Source: Nanohaloarchaea archaeon B1-Br10_U2g19 (GTDB lineage Archaea > Nanohalarchaeota > Nanosalinia > Nanosalinales > Nanosalinaceae). From it: a stretch of 64,000 nucleotides of DNA. How positions within the stretch are numbered: position 1 is the first letter of the stretch; each line of letters begins with the position of its first letter. Below the pieces are notes generated by a model. That model saw only the letters and a program-made list of their open reading frames with translations. It was not told the DNA's origin and made no database searches. This document shows positions 57,666 through 64,000 of the stretch, piece after piece. Position numbers and translations under genes: made by a program. The stretch is taken from contig LKMO01000001.1 of assembly GCA_001563905.1 (NCBI GenBank), positions 17,286 through 81,285 on the forward strand, read 5' to 3'.

Positions 57666-59452
57666 TATTTTTCGTAGTACTCGTTTGCTTTACGTTGTTT
57701 TTTGTCTTTCTGGCTTTCTGGTTTGTTGGCTCTTGGTCTCCCGGTTTCAGGATCTTTCCTGAATGTTATTCCTACTTCTTTTAGGAAGGTGTCCATGGCG
57801 TCTCCTATCTTCATTGGTTCTGTGGAGTATCCTTCTTTCCCGGGTTCTCCTTTGAATACTATTCCTCTGTCGGCCATGTAGTCAAGCATCAGTAGGTCGT
57901 GGTCGATAACCATTAACGGTTTCTCTGTTTTTCTTGCAAACTTTTTCAGCATCTTTCCCAGTCTTACACGTGATTCAACATCTAAGTATGCGGATGGCTC
58001 GTCTAGAAGATATAGATCTGCTTTTTTAGCTAGACAGATTGCTATACCTACTTTCTGTAACTCTCCTCCGGAAAGATCTTTCAGGTTGTTTTCATACAGT
58101 TTTTCAAGATCTAAAGGATTGGAGATCCTGTTTTCGAACCTCTTGCTGTCTATATTGGCGTGTTTTCTTAGTACTGTTTCTACTGTTGCGTCGCTGGCTT
58201 CAAGATACTGAGGCTTGTAAGATATTGAGATGTCTGGTGTTTCTCCTTCATCCGGTTTTACTGCGTCTGCCAGCATCTTGGCGAACACTGTTTTTCCTAA
58301 ACCGTTTTCTCCGAAGATTGCGAGTACTTCTTCTTTGTGGATTGCACCTTCACAGGTCTCAAGTTTGAACTCTCCTTCTCCAAAGTCCTTCACCATTTCT
58401 GGGAACTCTACTACTGTATTGTTTCTTTCAACTTGGGAGCGTTTTGTACGGTTGAACTTTATCTCGTCGCCTCTGAAACGTACGTTGTGGGTTGGAAGGT
58501 AGCCTTCTAAGTAACGGTTTACTCCTTCCTTGCTTGATAGAGAGTCGGATACCATACCGTAGCTGGCTGGTTCCCCGAAAAAGATGTGTATATTGTCTGA
58601 GACTAGGTCTAGTGTAGCCAAGTCGTGTTCAACCACCATCACTGATTTTTCTTCTCCAAGTTTTCGGATCTCTCTACCGGTTTTTAATCTTTGTTTGACG
58701 TCTAGGAAAGATGAGGATTCGTCGAACATGTACAGGTCGACATCTTTCAGTATTGTTGAGGCGACAGCAACCCTCTGTAGCTCTCCGCCTGAAAGCTGTT
58801 CAAGCTCTCTATCAAGTAGATGATCTATATCCAATTTCTCAGCCACTTCTTCAACCCGGGTCTCATCAATTTTAGCTAGTAGCTCTCTTACCTTTCCATC
58901 GTAGACTTCTGGTAGTCTTTCAACCTGTTGAGGTTTGTAAGCTGACTCTATATTATTTTCAGTTAGTTTCTCGAAATGTGTCTGTAAACCGGTTCCTCTA
59001 AACTCTTTGGTTACTTCTTCTAGGTTTGGAGGGTTTTCATAGTCTCCAAGATTAGGCTCTATATCACCACTCAGTATTTTCAGGGAGACAGATTTTCCTA
59101 TACCGTTTTCTCCTATTAAGCCTACTACGCGTCCTTTATCAGGTTCTGGAAGTCCGTAAAGTCTGAAACTGTTTTCTCCAAACTGGTGTATTTTTTCTCC
59201 TTCTTCATGAGGGAGCTGTATCATCTTGATAGCTCCATCGTAAGGATACTTGTTTATAGCCATTTTATGGGCTTCCATGACGTCTTCGTCGTCAATATGC
59301 AGTGTTCCTTCCTCTGTGAGGTAGAAGCCTCCTTCTTTACCTGCACGGTTTAAAGGATCGAAGTTGATTACTGTTTCACGAGCTATATCAGGCTCTATTT
59401 TCTCCTGGTCTATCACTACGATAAACTTTTTCGAGTTTTTCTCTGTTGCCAT
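57665..59452 (-). CDS. abce1: ABCE1/Rli1 ribosome-recycling ATPase lacking Fe-S cysteines
   Basis: Two NBDs (GENGIGKS, LSGGELQRVAVAS; GENGLGKT, LSGGELQKVGIAI), C-terminal VGITFRKDPETGRPRANK; cysteine-free N-terminal domain. Confidence 0.95.
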   Translation of the reverse strand: MATEKNSKKFIVVIDQEKIEPDIARETVINFDPLNRAGKEGGFYLTEEGTLHIDDEDVMEAHKMAINKYPYDGAIKMIQLPHEEGEKIHQFGENSFRLYGLPEPDKGRVVGLIGENGIGKSVSLKILSGDIEPNLGDYENPPNLEEVTKEFRGTGLQTHFEKLTENNIESAYKPQQVERLPEVYDGKVRELLAKIDETRVEEVAEKLDIDHLLDRELEQLSGGELQRVAVASTILKDVDLYMFDESSSFLDVKQRLKTGREIRKLGEEKSVMVVEHDLATLDLVSDNIHIFFGEPASYGMVSDSLSSKEGVNRYLEGYLPTHNVRFRGDEIKFNRTKRSQVERNNTVVEFPEMVKDFGEGEFKLETCEGAIHKEEVLAIFGENGLGKTVFAKMLADAVKPDEGETPDISISYKPQYLEASDATVETVLRKHANIDSKRFENRISNPLDLEKLYENNLKDLSGGELQKVGIAICLAKKADLYLLDEPSAYLDVESRVRLGKMLKKFARKTEKPLMVIDHDLLMLDYMADRGIVFKGEPGKEGYSTEPMKIGDAMDTFLKEVGITFRKDPETGRPRANKPESQKDKKQRKANEYYEK

Positions 59453-59532
59453 ACTGGAAAAAACGTATAGAAGATTTAATTAAATAAGGTGGATATAGAA
59501 GTTAGAAAAAGATAAGTGAAGAGAATTATTTT

Positions 59533-60036
59533 TTATTCGAAGGAAAGCTGGTAGCTTTCTCCGGTTATCTCTCTAATAATCTCTTCGAACTCTTCGACTG
59601 AGAGATTGATTTTTCCGTCGTACTCTTCGTTGACTACGATCTTCTTACTCTGTCCTTCAGGAGAGAAGACTGTGTTTACTGACTCTACTTCTGCAGGGCT
59701 TAGTAGTCCTTTGATTGTTTCTAAGTGTTCTGGTGATTTTTCGACTACTCTTATTGATTTGTCGATCCTTTCCGCTATCTTTTTTACTATCTCTCCGCTT
59801 CTTCCAACGACTTTTGCACCGTCACCTTCAGCGGTTATAAGTACGATTACGTTCTCCATATCGAAGATTTTAAGGATTTCTGAGTCTCTAAGTGATGCGT
59901 GTTCGCTGCTTAGGTCTTGAAGTATACGAGATACTTCTACATCTGTTTCTGTTATTTCTCCGTTTTCCAGTTTTTCTTCGCACCCGCTGCAGAGCACATC
60001 ACTCTTTAGACATACATTACATATTGGAGTCTTCAT
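59533..60036 (-). CDS. Zn-finger + KH domain (archaeal NusA-like) protein
   Basis: CNVCLKSDVLCSGC and VVGRSGEIVKKIAERIDKSIRVVEKS. Confidence 0.8.
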   Translation of the reverse strand: MKTPICNVCLKSDVLCSGCEEKLENGEITETDVEVSRILQDLSSEHASLRDSEILKIFDMENVIVLITAEGDGAKVVGRSGEIVKKIAERIDKSIRVVEKSPEHLETIKGLLSPAEVESVNTVFSPEGQSKKIVVNEEYDGKINLSVEEFEEIIREITGESYQLSFE

Positions 60037-60121
60037 ACAAAGAATTGGAACTATCAAGAATTAAATAGTTGAGGCGGACGACCTGTTTTTAGATAGCTGG
60101 AGGTTGCCGGTGTGAACTATC

Positions 60122-60628
60122 TCAAATTTTTTTGTCGTAAATCATTCTGATAGAGTCGTAAAGAGCTATTAGTGTTATAAGAAGTACAGAGTAGAAGATA
60201 TAGTATATATTAACTTCAGAGAGTATGAGGCCGGCTGAAAGAGCTAAAATTCGGATATCCTGACCTATGAAAGGTGTTGTTAGCTCTCTAAGCTCTCTTG
60301 AGAATCCGTGTTCAATAATTTTAGTTAGTAAAACTGAGATTAGGGAAATTCCGATAAGATAACCAGGTATAATATCTGAGAAAACTACGCCTAGAAGTAT
60401 AACTGCTTCGTATAGGGGAGAAATGAGGACAAGAGTCATTTTCATGTTCTGTGTCTTACTTCTTTTACTGGCTTCAGCAAGAGCTAGTCTCATAGTGAAA
60501 AATCCGGATAAGACCATGAAACCAGCTAAGAAGCCAGAATAACTTTCCAATATGTTGAAAGTTACTGCTGCAGCAAAAGCGAATAGGAATACAAGTGCAG
60601 AGTAGGTATAGAACTTTTGATCCTTCAC
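60122..60628 (-). CDS. membrane protein, unknown; start uncertain (GTG proposed)
   Basis: Polytopic ORF; the 43-aa N-terminal extension in the ORF track is encoded by the structured-RNA candidate and looks spurious. Confidence 0.55.
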   Translation of the reverse strand: MKDQKFYTYSALVFLFAFAAAVTFNILESYSGFLAGFMVLSGFFTMRLALAEASKRSKTQNMKMTLVLISPLYEAVILLGVVFSDIIPGYLIGISLISVLLTKIIEHGFSRELRELTTPFIGQDIRILALSAGLILSEVNIYYIFYSVLLITLIALYDSIRMIYDKKI

Positions 60629-60679
60629 ATATCCGATATTTTGTAAAAACTGTTTTACGGTTTTCGATAGTTCTGAGAA

Positions 60680-60790
60680 ATAAAAGGAAAAATTAGACCT
60701 CCGTATAGGGGGGGAGGGGAGTGTTCGTTGGAGACCGACGGGGTTTAAGTTTTCCATCGGCCTCCTTGAAGGGGACGGAGGTCTAAGGGG
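60680..60790 (-). ncRNA. structured RNA candidate downstream of ftsZ with 3' U-rich tract
   Basis: Outer stem UUAGACCUCCGU/ACGGAGGUCUAA (60775-60786 with 60693-60704), inner stem GGAGGCCGAUGG/CCGUCGGUCUCC with two G-U pairs only on the minus strand. Confidence 0.6.
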
Positions 60791-60820
60791 TATTAAAGGG
60801 GGAAATATTAGTTGTGAATA

Positions 60821-61882
60821 TTATTTCATGACTTCAAGTCCTAAGTCGTTTACGTCGCTTACCTCGGTTTCTTGTTCTTCTTCTACTTCGCCAAGGACGT
60901 AAGGTGATTTTACTCCGGTTATAATTGATATCACTTGAAGCTTGCCTTCCAGTTCTTCTCTGACTCTTGCTCCCCAGATTACTTGTGCTTGAGGATCAAG
61001 ATTGTTTTTGACTGACTGGCCTACGGCGTTGATTTCGTTGAGTGTTAGGTCTTGTCCGCCTGCTACGTGTAGAAGTGCTCCGTTTGCACCGTCGAACTCT
61101 ACATCTAGTAGAGGGTTGGATAGTGCTTCATGGATTGCTTCTTCTCCTTTGTTGTTTGTGTCGCTTTCTCCGTATCCTACTACTGCGACGCCTCCTTCGT
61201 TCATGATTGCTTTGACGTCTGCGTAGTCTAGGTTGACAAGGCTTGGTTTGGAGATTGTTTCTGTTACGCCTTTGATCATGGTTGTGATTAGTTCGTCTGC
61301 CACTCCGAATGCTTGGTCTAGTGGCATGTCTCCGGCGATATCTAGTAGTTTGTCGTTTTCGATCACGATTGCGGTGTCTACGTGTTGTCTTAGTTTGTAG
61401 AGTCCTTCTTCTGCTTTACTCATTCTTGCGCCTTCGATTTCGAAAGGCATTGTGACTGTTCCGATTACGATACAGTCTTCTTTTTTAGCTATTTCTGCTA
61501 GAACCGGTGTTACTCCTGTTCCTGTTCCTCCTCCTAGTCCGCATGTTAGGAATACCATGTCTGCGTCTTTGAAGAGGTTGCGGAGTTCTGCACGGTTTTC
61601 TTCTGCTGCTCGTGCTCCTTTTTCTGGATGTCCTCCTGCTCCGAGTCCTTTTGTAAGGTCTCGTCCTACTAGGATTTTTCTATCTGCTGAGGACATTTCT
61701 AGGTGCTGTTTATCTGTGTTGATTACAACTGTTTCTGCGCCTTCTACATCTTTCTTTTGTATACGGGTGACCTGGTTGTTGCCTGCGCCTCCTGCACCGA
61801 CTACCAGGATTTTAGCATCCTTTACGTCGTCCAGATTTTGAACGTCTTTTTTCGATTCTGTATTATTGATTATTGATTCCAT
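60821..61882 (-). CDS. ftsZ: cell division protein FtsZ
   Basis: GAGGAGNNQVTRI; GLGGGTGTGVTPVLAEIAKK tubulin signature. Confidence 0.97.
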   Translation of the reverse strand: MESIINNTESKKDVQNLDDVKDAKILVVGAGGAGNNQVTRIQKKDVEGAETVVINTDKQHLEMSSADRKILVGRDLTKGLGAGGHPEKGARAAEENRAELRNLFKDADMVFLTCGLGGGTGTGVTPVLAEIAKKEDCIVIGTVTMPFEIEGARMSKAEEGLYKLRQHVDTAIVIENDKLLDIAGDMPLDQAFGVADELITTMIKGVTETISKPSLVNLDYADVKAIMNEGGVAVVGYGESDTNNKGEEAIHEALSNPLLDVEFDGANGALLHVAGGQDLTLNEINAVGQSVKNNLDPQAQVIWGARVREELEGKLQVISIITGVKSPYVLGEVEEEQETEVSDVNDLGLEVMK

Positions 61883-61956
61883 TTGAACATCACGGTATCG
61901 TTATGCCTAACTTTTTTAAAGCAGCATATCTAATTCTACCTTAGAATAAACGTAAT

Positions 61957-62083
61957 TTCAAGTCCCAACTTGAATGCCCAAATGTGATTTCGGATTCAAT
62001 GCCCAACATCGAATCCAGTCCGATCGTACTCGCGCCCAAACGAGTGCTGATCAGTAGTCTCGAGTTCATGGCCCAACATGAAC
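61957..62083 (-). promoter_or_regulatory. array of hairpins with common UUGGG(C) loops in the putative ftsZ 5' leader
   Basis: H4 62064-62083, H3 62028-62045, H2 61992-62016, H1 61957-61974; extra loop motif at 61976-61981; TATA-like TTTATAAA at 62122-62129. Confidence 0.75.
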
Positions 62084-62272
62084 ACAAGATTTATGTTATA
62101 TTCTAACCTTTATTTGCCTAGTTTATAAAAGTTTGGCTATTTACCCACAATTTACGCTGTTCACTGAAGACGAACATGTACTGTTCATAACCGTTCACGA
62201 AGACCATTTAATCAGGATATAGCGTTATTTCATATGGTTACAAAAAGCTTCGCTCCAACTTTCAACATAACG

Positions 62273-62551
62273 ATGGTAGGAAAAGACGAAGTCAAAAAAG
62301 TGGCTGAGAACGCAAGAATCAACCTTACCGAAGAAGAAACAGAAAAGTTCTCAAAAGAGTTTGAAACCATCCTAGAGGTCTTCAACAAGCTTGAAGAAGT
62401 AGATACAGAAAACGTAGAACCTGCCTTCCATCCGATCGATACAGACTCCGAAACACGTCAAGACAAAGAGGAAGAAACCTTATCAAAAGAAAAAGTCTTC
62501 CAGAATACAGACAACGAAGAAGAAGGATGGTTCAAAGGACCATCAGCATAA
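62273..62551 (+). CDS. gatC: Asp/Glu-tRNA amidotransferase subunit C
   Basis: VKKVAENARINLTEEETEKFSKEFETILEVFNKLEEVDTENVEPAFHP. Confidence 0.92.
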   Translation: MVGKDEVKKVAENARINLTEEETEKFSKEFETILEVFNKLEEVDTENVEPAFHPIDTDSETRQDKEEETLSKEKVFQNTDNEEEGWFKGPSA

Positions 62552-62552
62552 A

Positions 62553-63086
62553 CTAGTTTAAACGTTTCTTATACCTTTCAAACTCCTCTCTACTTATATA
62601 ACCTGCTTCAAAGCCGTTAGCTTTCGCTGCCAGCTCTGAATCCTTTAACTCTTCTGGACTCAGCTCTTCAAACTCCTCCATCAAATCCGAACTACGTAGA
62701 TAATACTTTTGATGATAGTCTTCCGCATCAGTAAACGTTTCAAGCCTCTCAATACCGGTCACAGAGTTAGCTTTCTTAGACTCCATAGCCTTCTTTTCCT
62801 GATCTTCGGAGATGTAAAAGATCTTGGAAGCATACTGGCTTTTCCGTTTCTTACCATGATCATGACTGCTCCAGAAAACCTCTAGAAGCCTATCATAACT
62901 AATCTTTGAGGGATCGTACTCAACCATTACAACTTCTGTATGGTCGCCAAGACTATGGTAAGTAGGATTATCTTTCGATCCTCCAGCATAACCTACACGG
63001 GTTCTCACAACACCTTTCAACGAACCAAACAAGGCTTCCGGCTTCCAAAAACATCTCATTCCAAACACGGCTTTTCTCAAACTCAT
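62553..63086 (-). CDS. msrA: peptide methionine sulfoxide reductase A
   Basis: GMRCFWKPEALFGSLKGVVRTRVGYAGG; PTYHSLGDHTEVVMVEYDP; SQYASKIFYI. Confidence 0.94.
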   Translation of the reverse strand: MSLRKAVFGMRCFWKPEALFGSLKGVVRTRVGYAGGSKDNPTYHSLGDHTEVVMVEYDPSKISYDRLLEVFWSSHDHGKKRKSQYASKIFYISEDQEKKAMESKKANSVTGIERLETFTDAEDYHQKYYLRSSDLMEEFEELSPEELKDSELAAKANGFEAGYISREEFERYKKRLN

Positions 63087-63131
63087 GTTAAACCAGTCTA
63101 GTATTCAAGATTTAAACAGTGGTAGGAAAAG

Positions 63132-64000
63132 TCAGTCCGAAACAGCGTATTTACTGGTAAAATCCTGTAAAGTAACAGCCTTCTCAATATTTTCCAAACC
63201 GTACTCTTCCAGATACTGCTCAATATCTGCCTGGTGTGCGGCACCAGCAACAAGCCATATTTCGCCTTCACGTTCCTCATAACCTCTTCTGACAGCCTCA
63301 TGAAGCATGTATTTTGAACGTTCTAAACCGATTACTTCATGAGCTCCTTGATACTTCTTCTCCCCTCTAACCTTCTTCAAACCGGCTTTAAGGATACCTA
63401 GCTCGTAACTATTCCTCAAACTATCTTTAACGCCTTCAGGTTCGTAATCTTCCCGTCTTTCAATCTGGTTTTCTAGAAACTCTTCTCTCTCCATCAAACT
63501 ATCCCTCCGTTTCTCAAAAAGATCTTTTCTGAAACGATAGGGCAGAGTATGAGCTTTGACATACTGTTGTAGCTGAGGAATGTTTTCCGGCTTATCAAGA
63601 GCATCCATAGAAGCAGACATAACCTGGTTTCTACCTCCTTCTTCGCTTGCACTCCTCCGTTTCAAGTTGTAAACGGTATCAATTATAGGTCCTGCAAAAT
63701 ACTTCTGTAAGTATTTACCGACCAAACCGGGTTCTCTGTCCTCTGTTATCCCTAGAAGTTTACGGTCATCCAACTCTTCCACATTATAACTGTCTTCGAA
63801 ATAGGTGTCAAAAACTGTAGAGTCGAAACCGTCCTCCATGTACACTTTAGAGTCTTCAGAAATGTCTTCAATTTCGTCTCTAAGATAATCTCTAACATCA
63901 TCACTCATCTTAGCAAAATACTCTTGACCATGTGCTATACCCGCCACATTTAGATCCATACGGAAATAGCCATTAGGCCCAAGCTCCAGTTTATAACTGT
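63132..64000 (-). CDS. hypothetical, weak TraB/PrgY-like resemblance; truncated by the window edge
   Basis: ORF remains open upstream of the ATG at 63959 to the window end (YKLELGPNGYFRMDLNVAGIAHG); C-terminal EIWLVAGAAHQADIEQYLEEYG. Confidence 0.45.
   Translation of the reverse strand, partial: SYKLELGPNGYFRMDLNVAGIAHGQEYFAKMSDDVRDYLRDEIEDISEDSKVYMEDGFDSTVFDTYFEDSYNVEELDDRKLLGITEDREPGLVGKYLQKYFAGPIIDTVYNLKRRSASEEGGRNQVMSASMDALDKPENIPQLQQYVKAHTLPYRFRKDLFEKRRDSLMEREEFLENQIERREDYEPEGVKDSLRNSYELGILKAGLKKVRGEKKYQGAHEVIGLERSKYMLHEAVRRGYEEREGEIWLVAGAAHQADIEQYLEEYGLENIEKAVTLQDFTSKYAVSD

Noticed and set aside
60629-60757. N-terminal extension MENLNPVGLQRTLPSPPIRRSNF of the membrane ORF
   Set aside because: Encoded by the structured GC-rich element; proline/arginine composition does not fit the acidic/hydrophobic protein, so the start is probably further downstream.
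61957-62083. The hairpin array as a set of terminators, tRNA fragments or a CRISPR array
   Set aside because: Stems are unrelated and not followed by U-tracts, spacing is irregular (13-37 nt) and conservation lies in the loop rather than the arms; there is no T-arm/CCA pattern and no constant repeat-spacer length.
1-64000. Canonical defence islands, transposases, integrases, tRNA or rRNA genes
   Set aside because: I scanned the ORF list and the main intergenic gaps for signature motifs (Cas, DDE, recombinase, tRNA T-loop) and found none convincing; tRNAscan-SE and Infernal should confirm.

Overview
The window looks like a contiguous chromosomal segment of a small-genome, salt-adapted (acidic-proteome) archaeon. 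It is most consistent with Nanohaloarchaeota/DPANN, which is an inference from gene content and composition. It carries core archaeal information-processing genes (TBP, TFB, histone, aIF5A, aRF1, ABCE1, Nob1, Trm1, CCA-transferase, L15e, S17e, ValRS, MetRS, GatC, Elp3, DNA ligase), a full A-type ATPase operon (H-I-K-E-C-F-A-B-D), FtsZ, adenylate kinase, pyruvate kinase and housekeeping enzymes. No rRNA, tRNA, CRISPR array, transposase or phage structural module was recognised. The observations most worth follow-up are: (1) an array of four hairpins with unrelated stems but a shared UUGGG(C) loop in the putative ftsZ 5' leader, with G-U wobbles favouring the ftsZ-sense strand; (2) an ABCE1/Rli1 whose N-terminal Fe-S domain aligns but has lost all eight cluster cysteines; (3) a GC-rich structured RNA candidate with two 12-bp stems and a U-tract downstream of ftsZ; (4) metS lacking a canonical start codon but with a well-placed Shine-Dalgarno before an AUC; (5) a HEPN-like/Zn-ribbon gene split by a -1 frame change exactly at a T TTT TTG slippery heptamer; (6) a locus of uncharacterised proteins at 28.5-33.7 kb that includes an 890-aa apparent TIM-barrel with a very large insertion; (7) an accessory island at 47-49.7 kb with palindrome-embedded TATA boxes and operator-like repeats. 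All calls were made by eye without database searches.
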